Shown in pieces: positions 42,275-51,215 of a stretch of DNA of 53,476 bases. The notes below the pieces were generated by a model. It made no database searches, was not told the origin of the DNA, and saw only the letters and a list, made by a program, of their open reading frames with translations. Location of the stretch: NCBI GenBank assembly GCA_026713485.1, contig JAPOOK010000043.1, forward strand, positions 1 through 53,476. The letters are read 5' to 3'. The position numbers and the translations under genes were made by a program. This DNA comes from Chloroflexota bacterium. GTDB lineage: Bacteria; Chloroflexota; Dehalococcoidia; UBA6926. The stretch's first letter is position 1, and the number at the start of each line of letters is the position of its first letter.

Positions 42275-43393
42275 TCAGATTCCCAGCCGTATCTGACCGC
42301 CCGCCGCCGGTCCCTTGTCTGCTTGCTGCGGCTGGTCCAGCGCAGGCTCCAATGACGCCACCGCCACCCCGATAAGTCGAAACTCGCGGCCCGGCTCGAG
42401 TTCCCGCCGCAAAAGCTCGTCTGCCACGCTCAGGATTGCTGCTTCCGTGTCCGTGGGGCGGGGGAGGGACTGCTGCCGCGTGAACGTCGTGAAATCCGAC
42501 AGCCGCAGCTTCAGGCGGACCGTCCGCGCACGCAGCCCCTTGTTCCGCATCTGCCGGACCACGTCCGCCGCCTGTTCCTGCACGATTCCGAGCAGAGTTT
42601 CGCCGTCGTCCGTGTCCGTCCGCATCGTCGTCTCGCTGCTTATCGACTTGACCTGCCGCTCGTCCTCGAACTCCAGCTCGGACGAACCGACGCCCAGCGA
42701 CCTCTCCTTCAACCACGCCCCGCGCGCGCCGAACTCCTTTGCGAGCCACGCGTCGTCCGCCGCCGCCAGGTCTCCCATAGTGCGGATGCCACGAGAATTC
42801 AGCGCGCGGAGCGTCACGGGACCGACCCCGCTCAGCAGCGAAACATCCAGCGGCGCGAGAAATTCATCCTCCGTTGCGGGCGGAACGATGAGCAGCCCGT
42901 CCGGCTTGCCAACCTGCGACGCTACTTTTGCCACAGTCCGGTTGACGCCGCCGCCGATTGTGACGGCGAGCCCAGTGGCGCGTCGTACCTGCCTCTTTAT
43001 CTCCTTGCCCAGCGGCTCCAGCTTGTCCGGTCCCGCAACGTCTGTCACATCCACGTAGGCTTCATCCACGGAGAGCTGCTGCACGTGCGGCGTCACCCGG
43101 CGCAGGATGGCCATCACCTGCCGTGAGATGTTGCCGTAGCCTCCGGGGCGATGCCCGACGCGGATAATATCCGGGCTCAGTCGCAGCGCGGTCGCCATCG
43201 GCATCGCGGAGCGCGCCCCAAGTTTTCGTGCTTCGTAAGAGGCGGCCGCCACAACGCCGCGTGATTCCGGCGGTCCCCCCACAACAATGGGCTTGCCACG
43301 CAAGCTAGGATCATCCCGCTGCGCGACAGACGCGAAAAACGCGTCCATATCCGCGTGAAAGATGTAGCGCCACGGGCGCGGCCACTCACTCAT
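42275..43393 (-). CDS. dinB: DNA polymerase IV, translesion Y-family
   Basis: 372 aa. Catalytic acids in FHADMDAFFASV and SVDEAYVDVT, a LARSAMP-like finger (KLGARSAMPMATAL), helix-hairpin-helix VSLLSGVGPVTLRAL and a little-finger domain with RTVRLKLRLSDFTTFTR. It bypasses lesions with low fidelity. The C-terminus LDQPQQADKGPAAGGQIRLGI carries a clamp-like glutamine-rich patch, but no clear QLxLF motif. Convergence with neither neighbour: it follows the MFS gene by 26 bases on the same strand. ATG start at 43393. Confidence 0.93.
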   Translation of the reverse strand: MSEWPRPWRYIFHADMDAFFASVAQRDDPSLRGKPIVVGGPPESRGVVAAASYEARKLGARSAMPMATALRLSPDIIRVGHRPGGYGNISRQVMAILRRVTPHVQQLSVDEAYVDVTDVAGPDKLEPLGKEIKRQVRRATGLAVTIGGGVNRTVAKVASQVGKPDGLLIVPPATEDEFLAPLDVSLLSGVGPVTLRALNSRGIRTMGDLAAADDAWLAKEFGARGAWLKERSLGVGSSELEFEDERQVKSISSETTMRTDTDDGETLLGIVQEQAADVVRQMRNKGLRARTVRLKLRLSDFTTFTRQQSLPRPTDTEAAILSVADELLRRELEPGREFRLIGVAVASLEPALDQPQQADKGPAAGGQIRLGI

Positions 43394-43419
43394 GCCCGCA
43401 TTCTACGCCCGCGCCCCCG

Positions 43420-44706
43420 TCAACCCAGCTGGGGCCGCCTAATTGTCAGCACCAACACGATGCAGAGGAACATGGGCAGGAATAGCAACAAGATCGGAGT
43501 CTTGTATTCGTCGAACGTATCGAACCACCACCCGACGAATATCGGCGAGATGATGGACCCGATAGCGGATGTCCCGGTTTGAATCCCCATCAACCGACCG
43601 AAAATAGCCCGCCCCCACAGCTCGCCCTGCAATGCCAGTCGGGACGGTGTTGTCATTCCCCAACCGATGCCATGCGTTACGCCGTACAGCATTGCGCCGC
43701 TCAGATTCGTCGTTGTCAAGAAGAAGAACAAGCCGATCAGCTGCATGATGAACGCCGCCGCCAGCACCAGCCGCTTATCGAATTTGTCGGCCAGGAACCC
43801 GGAGGCGAGACGCCCGGGAAGCCCGCCAACTGTCCAGATAAGCACAGCAAACCCCGCCTCGGTTGCAGAAAGTCCGAAGGTCTGCAGAGCCGGAATCTGG
43901 AAGATGACCAGCGCAGAGAATCCCATCTGCTGCAAACCGAACGCAGATATGTACTGGTAGTAACTGGCACTTCGCAGAACACTGCCGATTCCAATCAGAG
44001 ATGCCTCTGAAACCGGCACCCCTCCTCCTGTCAGAGCAACCGGCGCGCTCGACGATCCTTCAACCGGCGGATCACCGTCCGGGCGTTGCCCGTATGCCTC
44101 CGGAGCCCGCCGCATGATCAGCGCCAACGGGATGCAGATGATCCACATCGCCACGCCAATTCCTGCCAGGGTGTATCGCCAGCCGAACATGTCGATCAGT
44201 TGGACGATGCCCAATACAAGGAAGCCCGCAAACCCCGGACCGAGGAACAAGAAACCTAAGGCCCGGCCACGCATGCGGCTGAACCAGTTTGTGACCGCCG
44301 TACTGACAATCAGGAACGAACCTGCGCCTAGCCCAAGTGCCAGGAAGAAATAGGCCGCATAGAACTGGACCACATTCTGTGTCAGCGCCACGAGGATGAA
44401 TCCCAACCCGCCGATGACGAATCCGCCGATGAGGATGATGCGCGGCCCCACACGATCCACGAGGAATCCCATGATCGGCCCCAGGATTCCCGACTCGGCG
44501 CGCTGGATTGACACCGCCGTCGCAACGATCGCACGGCTGCCGCCCGCAATGGAGTCCGCAATGGGATTCACAAATGCCGAGAAGCCGTAGAATCCGACAC
44601 CCGTGGAGAACAGCATCAGCAGGAATCCCGACAGAACGATCCACCACCCGTAGAACACCCGACGGGGATTCAGTATTCCGAGTGACGACCGCGTTTCAAC
44701 CGCCAT
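43420..44706 (-). CDS. Major facilitator superfamily transporter (OFA/MCT-like)
   Basis: 428 aa with twelve transmembrane segments and a central hydrophilic loop near residues 200-230. The N-terminal YGWWIVLSGFLLMLFSTGVGFYGFSAFVNPIA and GFLVDRVGPR segment (the MFS GxxxDxxGxR motif) resemble oxalate/formate and monocarboxylate antiporters, which move organic acids with protons. The substrate is inference; a role in taking up the substrates of the neighbouring molybdenum hydroxylase is possible. Start ATG 44706 without a strong ribosome site. Confidence 0.88.
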   Translation of the reverse strand: MAVETRSSLGILNPRRVFYGWWIVLSGFLLMLFSTGVGFYGFSAFVNPIADSIAGGSRAIVATAVSIQRAESGILGPIMGFLVDRVGPRIILIGGFVIGGLGFILVALTQNVVQFYAAYFFLALGLGAGSFLIVSTAVTNWFSRMRGRALGFLFLGPGFAGFLVLGIVQLIDMFGWRYTLAGIGVAMWIICIPLALIMRRAPEAYGQRPDGDPPVEGSSSAPVALTGGGVPVSEASLIGIGSVLRSASYYQYISAFGLQQMGFSALVIFQIPALQTFGLSATEAGFAVLIWTVGGLPGRLASGFLADKFDKRLVLAAAFIMQLIGLFFFLTTTNLSGAMLYGVTHGIGWGMTTPSRLALQGELWGRAIFGRLMGIQTGTSAIGSIISPIFVGWWFDTFDEYKTPILLLFLPMFLCIVLVLTIRRPQLG

Positions 44707-44811
44707 TTATCGCCCGCTAATCCGTGGGCGCCACAATTTGAGTGGCCCACGCCCTCCCCAATACTGGCGTGAGCGTGAGCGCAACGCTGACCACTGTCAA
44801 GCGGCGCGCGC

Positions 44812-46437
44812 CTATTCGACAGAGATGAGGTACGGATACAGCGGTTGGCCGCCGCTCTGGATTTCCACCTCTACGTCGTCCGGGCAGACGGCGCTAATGG
44901 CTTCGGCAGCGGACTCAGCTTGCTCTTCAGTGATCCCCGCGCCGTAGTACAGCGTGACGATCATTTCGCCCTCCGGCGCGATGCGCTCTACCAGTGACTG
45001 AGCCACCGACTCCGGCGTCTCACCGGAAACGACCAAATCGCCCTCCAGCAGGCCGATTGGCTGTTCCGCCGCATATGTAACATCACCGGCCTGGCCGCTG
45101 CGCACGGCAAAAGTGACTTCCGCCCACCGGAGTTCCTCAACCGCTCCCTGCATGCCCTCCATGTTGTCTTGCACTGAGACGGTGGCCGTGTAGGTCAGGA
45201 GAGCGGCGATGCCCTGCTGCACCGACTCCGTTGGAAGCACGGTGACGGTCTTGGTGTGGATGAGGTCACGGGAGATCTCTGCCGTCGCAGCGATGTTCTT
45301 GTTATTGGGCAGGATGATGATGTCCGGCGCGGGGATGGACTCGACGGCCTCTGCAATCTCTTCGGCGGAGGGGTTCATGGATTGCCCGCCCCAGATGATC
45401 GAGCCGGCGCCAAGGCCGCGCATGATCTTGACGAACCCGGGGCCGGACGCAACGGACACGACGCCGCAGGCGACGTCCTCGATGTCCTCCCCATGTCCGG
45501 CGAGGAATTGTTGGTGCTGCTGATCCATGTCACGGATGGATACCTGCTCAAGCCGTCCCATCCCCTCAGCCTCGGTCAGCACAACCTCCGGCTCAGACGT
45601 GTGCAGGTGAACGCGGATCAGCCCATCGCCCTCGACAATGGACTCCGATTCGCCGAACAGGGCCATCGTCGCGCGGACGGTGTCCATGTTGGACGTGGGC
45701 TCCATCAGCACGAACTCGGTGCAATAACCCCACGCGTCACCGGCCTCTCCTGCGTACAGGCTCGGGTCGATGGACGCAATGGTCGGCGCTTCCAGCGCGG
45801 GCCCCGTGTCCTCACCGGTCAGTCGCGAGAGCGCGCCCCGAAGGATAACGGCGATGCCCTGGCCGCCGGAATCAACGACGCCTGCGCTCGCTAGCACGGG
45901 CAGCAGCTCCGGCGTCCTCGCGGTTGATGCGTCCGCCTCGTTCGCGGCAGCTCGCAGGGTGTCGATGACATCTGCCGAGCCGCTGGCGTTTGCCGCCTCG
46001 CCTGCCTCGCGCCCGACGGTCAACATGGTGCCCTCGACGGGCTTGCTCATGGCGCCATACGCGGCTTCAGAGGCGGACTGCAAACCTCGCGCAAGCGCCG
46101 GGCCGTCCATTGTGCCGACACCGTCGAGACCCTGTGCGAAGCCCTTTAGATACTGGGACAGGATGACGCCGCTGTTGCCACGCGCGCCTCGGAGCGCTCC
46201 CTGTCCGATGACGGCCGACATTGCGCCGACTGAGCCGTCGCCGGGGTTCTCCTGCGCGTCACGGAGCGCAGTTTGCAGTGTGAGCATCATGTTGGTGCCT
46301 GTGTCGCCGTCCGGCACGGGATACACGTTAAGCGCGTTGACTGCGTCGACGTTTGCCTGCAGCCATTCCGCTCCGCCCGCCAACGCATCAAGCAACCCCT
46401 GCCCGTCCAGAGTGCCAGCACTGTTGCCGCTAGTCAT
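44812..46437 (-). CDS. fakA: FakA/YloV-type fatty-acid kinase with DhaL domain
   Basis: 541 aa. The N-terminal DhaL (DAK2) nucleotide-binding domain has NVYPVPDGDTGTNMMLT and RGARGNSGVILSQY, with Asp ligands for magnesium; the C-terminal half (about 320-541) is the FakA/YloV partner domain. It phosphorylates fatty acids held by a FakB-type protein such as the DegV protein at 33626. ATG 46437 is preferred for its GGGAGGA site; a longer start at 46452 is possible. Divergent from rpmB, the classic L28-YloV neighbourhood of Gram-positive genomes. Confidence 0.93.
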   Translation of the reverse strand: MTSGNSAGTLDGQGLLDALAGGAEWLQANVDAVNALNVYPVPDGDTGTNMMLTLQTALRDAQENPGDGSVGAMSAVIGQGALRGARGNSGVILSQYLKGFAQGLDGVGTMDGPALARGLQSASEAAYGAMSKPVEGTMLTVGREAGEAANASGSADVIDTLRAAANEADASTARTPELLPVLASAGVVDSGGQGIAVILRGALSRLTGEDTGPALEAPTIASIDPSLYAGEAGDAWGYCTEFVLMEPTSNMDTVRATMALFGESESIVEGDGLIRVHLHTSEPEVVLTEAEGMGRLEQVSIRDMDQQHQQFLAGHGEDIEDVACGVVSVASGPGFVKIMRGLGAGSIIWGGQSMNPSAEEIAEAVESIPAPDIIILPNNKNIAATAEISRDLIHTKTVTVLPTESVQQGIAALLTYTATVSVQDNMEGMQGAVEELRWAEVTFAVRSGQAGDVTYAAEQPIGLLEGDLVVSGETPESVAQSLVERIAPEGEMIVTLYYGAGITEEQAESAAEAISAVCPDDVEVEIQSGGQPLYPYLISVE

Positions 46438-46600
46438 TGTTAGTCCTCCCACAGTGTTCCGTACTCCAGGCGTCGTTGCCCAGATGCTCCGACTCTGGTA
46501 GCATACGACGCTGTACGGCAGCTATGCAGCCGGCCCTTTGCCCAAAGGCGAAATCAGCCGGTTCGACTACTCACCAACGAGCGGAATTGAACGAAACATC

Positions 46601-46789
46601 ATGGCAAAGTGTCAAGTCTGCGGCAAAGGCCCGCAATTCGGAAACAACGTCAGCCACTCGCATCGCAAGACGCGGCGTCGCTGGAACGTCAACGTGCAGA
46701 AGATCTCGCAGTACGACGAGAATGGAACGCGCACGCAAGTCCGCATGTGCACACGCTGCCTCCGCACCGCCGCCAAAGCGGCTAAGTAA
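46601..46789 (+). CDS. rpmB: Ribosomal protein L28, zinc-type
   Basis: 62 aa. MAKCQVCGKGPQFGNNVSHSHRKTRR at the N-terminus and CTRC at the C-terminus give two CxxC pairs, so this is the zinc-binding form of L28, part of the large subunit. The start is ATG 46601. Divergently placed from fakA with 163 bases between them and followed by the HEPN-like gene after 43 bases. Confidence 0.96.
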   Translation: MAKCQVCGKGPQFGNNVSHSHRKTRRRWNVNVQKISQYDENGTRTQVRMCTRCLRTAAKAAK

Positions 46790-46832
46790 CGCCTAAAACG
46801 CCTGGCCGACAATAGCGCGGTAGACTGTGGTC

Positions 46833-47204
46833 ATGAATCAGGCTGATCATTCACAGACTGCCCTGGAATTCCTCACCGTGTCCGATGAGGAGTTCGCCGC
46901 AGGAGACCATCTACAGGCGTCCGAGAAGCTGTGGGGAGCCGCCACTCACGCTGTCATGGCTGTGGCAAACCAACGCGGGTGGGAATGCCGGTCTCACCGT
47001 GCCATGAAGAACGTCGTAAGGCAGGTTGCCGAACAGTATGACGATGAGTTGGTGCAGGGTAGCTTCGCGGCGGCCGAGAAGTTCCACAAGAATTTCTACC
47101 ACGACGAGATGGAGGACTATGAGGTCGAAGCGGATCGCCCTGTCGTCCACCAATTCGTCCACCGCATGCTCTCCTACGCGGAGCAGGTGGCGTCCCCAAG
47201 CTAA
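46833..47204 (+). CDS. PaREP1/HEPN-like helical protein
   Basis: About 123 aa, all helical. ASEKLWGAATHAVMAVANQRGWECRSHRAMKNVVRQVAEQY resembles PaREP1/HEPN-type proteins, some of which are RNA-binding or toxin components with a conserved Arg/His. The usual RNase motif (Rx4-6H) is not clear: only CRSHR is present. ATG 46833 is used, with GTG 46827 as an alternative. It stands between rpmB and argG and may be transcribed with rpmB. No antitoxin partner (MNT) is adjacent. Confidence 0.55.
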   Translation: MNQADHSQTALEFLTVSDEEFAAGDHLQASEKLWGAATHAVMAVANQRGWECRSHRAMKNVVRQVAEQYDDELVQGSFAAAEKFHKNFYHDEMEDYEVEADRPVVHQFVHRMLSYAEQVASPS

Positions 47205-47269
47205 TCTCATTGACTGCTTTAACCGCCACGATTTCTTAGTCAACCACTTGGCAGTAATACGGAGGCTCA

Positions 47270-48466
47270 ATGCCAGACAAACTTATTCTTGCGTATAGCG
47301 GGGGGCTTGATACGTCCGTTGCCGTGCGGTGGATCCAGGAAAACTATGGGTACGACGTTGTCACGCTGACGGCGAATCTCGGCAACGTCGACAACCTAGA
47401 GGAGATACGGCAGCGGGCGCTTGAATCCGGCGCGGTCGGCGCGCACGTTGCCGATGTTCGTGACGAGTTCATCCGCGACTTTGTGTTCCCCGCCCTCAAG
47501 GCCAACGCGCTTTACCAGGGCGTCTATCCCGTCGCCACGGCGCTCGGCCGCCCCCTGATCGCCCGTCTGATGGTTGAGGCCGCCCGACAAGAGGGTGCCA
47601 CGGCCGTCGCGCATGGCTGCACGGGCAAGGGCAATGACCAGGTTCGGCTCGATGTGTCCGTCGGCGCGCTTGCCCCTGATCTCAAGGTCGTCGCGCCTGC
47701 CCGCGAATGGGGCATGACGCGCGTCGAGGAGATCGCCTATGCCCGTGAGCACGAGATTCCCGTCCCCTCTACTCTCGAAAAGCCGTATTCCACCGACGAC
47801 AACCTGTGGGGGCGCAGCATCGAGGCAGGTGTCCTTGAGGACGCGTGGCGCGAGCCGCCCGAGAACGCCTACGAGTGGACTGTCGCCCCACACGAGGCGC
47901 CGGACGAGCCGCACTATGTTGAGGTGCAATTCGAGCAGGGCGTGCCCGTGGCGCTGGACGGCGCGGAGATGGGGCCTGTCGACCTGGTCGAGACGCTGTC
48001 AAAGATTGGTGGAGAGCACGGCGTTGGCCGCATTGATCACATTGAGGATCGCTTGGTCGGAATCAAGTCGCGCGAGATCTATGAGGCTCCCGCGGCGACG
48101 ATTCTCATCAACGCGCACAGGTCGCTGGAGGGCATGGTTCTCACGAAGGACCAGGTGCGATTCGGAGAGACCGTCTCCCGGGAATACGCCCAGCTTGTGT
48201 ATGACGGCCTCTGGTTCAGCCAGCTGCGTGAGGACCTGCAGGCATACGTCGATAGCAGCCAGCGGGCAGTAACCGGCGCGGTGCGGGTGAAGCTGCACAA
48301 GGGGCACGCAACGGTGGTGGGCCGCAAGAGCGATTACGCCCTCTACCAGCACGCGCTCGCCACCTACGATGAGGGCGATGTCTTTGACCAGTCAGCCTCG
48401 CCGGGCTTCATCCACCTCTGGGGCCTGCCAATCAGGACGCAAGCACGGGTGAGGCCGGAGGAGTAG
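47270..48466 (+). CDS. argG: Argininosuccinate synthase
   Basis: 398 aa. It joins citrulline and aspartate with ATP to argininosuccinate. AYSGGLDTSV is the ATP pyrophosphatase P-loop, and AHGCTGKGNDQVR, KPYSTDDNLWGRSIE and SREIYEAPA are the family signatures. GGAGG (47261-47265) lies just upstream of ATG 47270. It stands on the same strand as argH, which begins about 690 bases later beyond a DUF1801 gene on the other strand. Confidence 0.97.
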   Translation: MPDKLILAYSGGLDTSVAVRWIQENYGYDVVTLTANLGNVDNLEEIRQRALESGAVGAHVADVRDEFIRDFVFPALKANALYQGVYPVATALGRPLIARLMVEAARQEGATAVAHGCTGKGNDQVRLDVSVGALAPDLKVVAPAREWGMTRVEEIAYAREHEIPVPSTLEKPYSTDDNLWGRSIEAGVLEDAWREPPENAYEWTVAPHEAPDEPHYVEVQFEQGVPVALDGAEMGPVDLVETLSKIGGEHGVGRIDHIEDRLVGIKSREIYEAPAATILINAHRSLEGMVLTKDQVRFGETVSREYAQLVYDGLWFSQLREDLQAYVDSSQRAVTGAVRVKLHKGHATVVGRKSDYALYQHALATYDEGDVFDQSASPGFIHLWGLPIRTQARVRPEE

Positions 48467-48607
48467 GGAGAGTCCAAGCTTCCTTACGTGGCCGGGAGTT
48501 GACAGAGCGTTCCCGCGGCGCCCTCACGCGTTGTGCCAACCAGAATTCGTACGTTGCTGACTCCACGTTCGTTCCTGGGTGAAGGAAACCTTGATCAACT
48601 CGCTGCT

Positions 48608-49063
48608 TCACCCACCCTTTTTCCCGCTCCGCGATTTCTCATATGAAGTCAGAAAATCGTCCAGGCTCGTGTGCGCTATTGCCTGGCCAATTACATCCAG
48701 CGGCAGATCATCGAGGCGCTTGAAGCGTACGCATGACTTTCCTATGTCCATCGGCTTGCCGGTCGCGGAGTACTCGGACGTGAACCACTCCAGCGTCTCC
48801 GGATCCTCATAGATGCTGGTCAGGTAAATCGCCATGTGGCCCTTCCAGGACGCGAGGGCGGCAAGTCCCAACGGCTGCTTGTTGTACGTGTCCGGATAAC
48901 GACTGAGCGGTACGACGTAACCAATCATCCCGTATGTCATGCACTCCTCGAACCCGTCCGGTAGATTGTCCAGCACCACCTGCCGCACCGCTTGTAGCGC
49001 CTCACGCCGCTCTTCCGGCAGGCTGGCCAGGTACTCATCAGCCGTTGTTGCCTCGCTTCTCAC
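48608..49063 (-). CDS. DUF1801-family protein (YdhG-like)
   Basis: 151 aa. TTADEYLASLPEERREALQAVRQVV, the GMIGYVVPLSRYP loop and WKGHMAIYLTS match DUF1801 proteins, some annotated as iron chaperones (the biochemical role is not firmly known). The start is GTG 49063 (RSEATTADEY), supported by GGGGGGAG upstream; a longer frame to 49129 has an atypical N-terminus. It lies between argG and argH, convergent with argG and divergent from argH, so it interrupts the arginine pair. Confidence 0.8.
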   Translation of the reverse strand: MRSEATTADEYLASLPEERREALQAVRQVVLDNLPDGFEECMTYGMIGYVVPLSRYPDTYNKQPLGLAALASWKGHMAIYLTSIYEDPETLEWFTSEYSATGKPMDIGKSCVRFKRLDDLPLDVIGQAIAHTSLDDFLTSYEKSRSGKKGG

Positions 49064-49153
49064 GTCGCCTCTCCCCCCTACTGTCCTCTTGTCACCTATT
49101 GTGTTACCGAAACTCCCATCTCCGTGCAACCCCCGTACCGTTATCCTGTATGT

Positions 49154-50512
49154 ATGGCGGATGAATTGAGTACTACTCCGGCGGATTTTCTCGCGTCATT
49201 GCCGTATGACCGGCGCTTGGCGTCGTACGACGTGCGCGGATCAGAGGCGTGGGCGCGTGCATTGGAGCGGGCCGGCGTCCTGACGAGTGATGAGACGCAA
49301 GCCATCGTTGGCGGGTTGGAGTCCGTTCGTGGTGAGCTCGAGTCCGGCGAGTTTCCGTTCCGCCTTGAGTTGGAGGACATCCACTTCAACGTCGAGCGGC
49401 GGCTCATTGAACTCATCGGCCCACTTGGAGGCAAACTCCATACGGGCCGCTCCCGCAACGACCAGATCGCAACGGATACGCGCCTCTACGTCAAGGATGC
49501 TATTGCGGCTACGCTGCAGCGCCTGAAGGCCTATTGCCGTGCCCTGTTGGATCAGGCAGAACAGGGCATCGATGTCGTATTGCCCGGCTATACACATCTG
49601 CAGCGTGCCCAGCCTGTCTTGCTCGCGCACCACCTGCTCGCCTACGTTGAGATGGCCGAGCGCGACGCAGGCCGGTTGGCCGATGCGCTAACCCGCGCGG
49701 ACGTCATGCCGCTCGGTAGCGCCGCTCTCACTGGCACAGCCTATCCAATCGACCGCGACGCGCTAGCCGCCGACCTGGACTTTGCTACCGTCAGCCGGAA
49801 CAGCATGGACGCCGTCGCCGACCGCGACTACGTCATCGAGTTCCTGTCCGCCGCCGCGCTCACCATGACGCACCTTTCGCGCCTGTGCGAGGAAATAATC
49901 CTGTGGTCGTCCGATGAGTTCGGGTTCGTTCGTGTCGGCGGCGACTACGCCTCCGGCTCGAGCATCATGCCGCAGAAGCGCAACCCGGACATTGCGGAGC
50001 TTGTGCGTGGCAAGACTGGCCGTGTTAACGGCGACCTGGTAGCGCTGCTCACGAGCGTCAAGGGCCTTCCGCTCGCCTATAACCGCGACTTGCAGGAGGA
50101 CAAGGAGCCGCTGTTCGATGCGGCTGACACCCTGCTCGGCAGCCTGGAAATGATGGCGGGCATGATTCAAACGCTGGAATTCAATGACGACAGCATGCGC
50201 TCCGCAGCCGAAAGCGGTTTCCTGCTCGCCACGGAGTTGGCTGATTACCTTGCAGCCCAGGGGAGTCCATTCCGTGCGGCGCATGAAATCGCCCACTCCC
50301 TCGTGCAGACGGCGCTCGAAGAAGGCAAGCAACTCCGTGATCTCACGCTGGAAGATTATCGCCGCGCCTCGGAGCGCTTTGAGCAGGACGTTTTGGGCAT
50401 CACTGTTGAGTCCGCGATTGCCAAACGTGACATCGTTGGCGGAACAGCGCCCAGCCGCGTCCGCGATGCCATCACTGCGGCGCGGGCTCGCCTCGAATCT
50501 AGCGAAAGCTGA
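49154..50512 (+). CDS. argH: Argininosuccinate lyase
   Basis: 452 aa. It splits argininosuccinate into arginine and fumarate, last step of the arginine pathway. Signatures: HTGRSRNDQIATD, GYTHLQRAQPVLLAHH, GSSIMPQKRNPD with the catalytic Ser loop, in the fumarase/aspartase superfamily order. ATG 49154 (MADELSTTPADFLAS) is used; a longer in-frame start at 49124 has no support. Followed by rpe after 8 bases on the same strand. Confidence 0.97.
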   Translation: MADELSTTPADFLASLPYDRRLASYDVRGSEAWARALERAGVLTSDETQAIVGGLESVRGELESGEFPFRLELEDIHFNVERRLIELIGPLGGKLHTGRSRNDQIATDTRLYVKDAIAATLQRLKAYCRALLDQAEQGIDVVLPGYTHLQRAQPVLLAHHLLAYVEMAERDAGRLADALTRADVMPLGSAALTGTAYPIDRDALAADLDFATVSRNSMDAVADRDYVIEFLSAAALTMTHLSRLCEEIILWSSDEFGFVRVGGDYASGSSIMPQKRNPDIAELVRGKTGRVNGDLVALLTSVKGLPLAYNRDLQEDKEPLFDAADTLLGSLEMMAGMIQTLEFNDDSMRSAAESGFLLATELADYLAAQGSPFRAAHEIAHSLVQTALEEGKQLRDLTLEDYRRASERFEQDVLGITVESAIAKRDIVGGTAPSRVRDAITAARARLESSES

Positions 50513-50520
50513 TCGGCTGA

Positions 50521-51210
50521 ATGTCGCGTCACAACACGATCAAGATCGCGCCGTCTATCCTCGCGGCTGATTTTGCGCGGCTCGGCGATGACGTGGCAGC
50601 AGCGGTGCAGGGCGGCGCGGACTATATCCACGTCGATGTCATGGACGGTCACTTTGTCCCGCCCATCACGTTCGGCGCGCAGATGATCGGCGCCATAAAG
50701 CCGTATGCCGGGGTCGTTCCTCTGGTCGTCCACATGATGGTTGAGGAACCTGCGCGCCACATAGAGCACATCGCCAGGGCCGGTGCGGACGTCATTGTTG
50801 TCCACGCCGAAGCCTGCGCAGACCTGGCCGGCACTGTCGCCGCTGTGCAGGAGACCGGCGCGCAGGCGGGAGTGGCCGTCAGACCGGAGACACCCATCGA
50901 TTCCATTCTGCCGTTCCTGGACGAGATTGAGATTGCCCTGCTAATGACCGTCAACCCCGGCTATGGCGGACAGCCGTACATCCCCGAAGTTGAAACCAAG
51001 ATTGCCACAATGCGCGGCATCATCGACTCGCGTGGCCTGAACGTTGAGTTGGAGGTGGACGGCGGCATAAACGAGAACACCATCGAGCAAGCCGTCCGGG
51101 CAGGGGCACGACTCTTTGTTGCGGGAACCGCCGTCTATGGCCGGCCTGAGCCTGTCCCTGAGCGCATCAAGATTCTACGCGAACTGGCCGAGAACGCCTT
51201 GCGGGAATGA
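50521..51210 (+). CDS. rpe: Ribulose-phosphate 3-epimerase
   Basis: 229 aa TIM-barrel enzyme interconverting ribulose 5-phosphate and xylulose 5-phosphate. APSILAADFARL, HVDVMDGHFVPPITFG, VHMMVEEPARHI and the C-terminal VDGGINENTIEQAVRAGA are standard, with the metal-binding His/Asp residues in place. It starts eight bases after argH and ends six bases before the convergent carbonic-anhydrase-like gene. A transketolase on the same strand (52477) uses its product. Confidence 0.96.
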   Translation: MSRHNTIKIAPSILAADFARLGDDVAAAVQGGADYIHVDVMDGHFVPPITFGAQMIGAIKPYAGVVPLVVHMMVEEPARHIEHIARAGADVIVVHAEACADLAGTVAAVQETGAQAGVAVRPETPIDSILPFLDEIEIALLMTVNPGYGGQPYIPEVETKIATMRGIIDSRGLNVELEVDGGINENTIEQAVRAGARLFVAGTAVYGRPEPVPERIKILRELAENALRE

Positions 51211-51215
51211 AGTCG

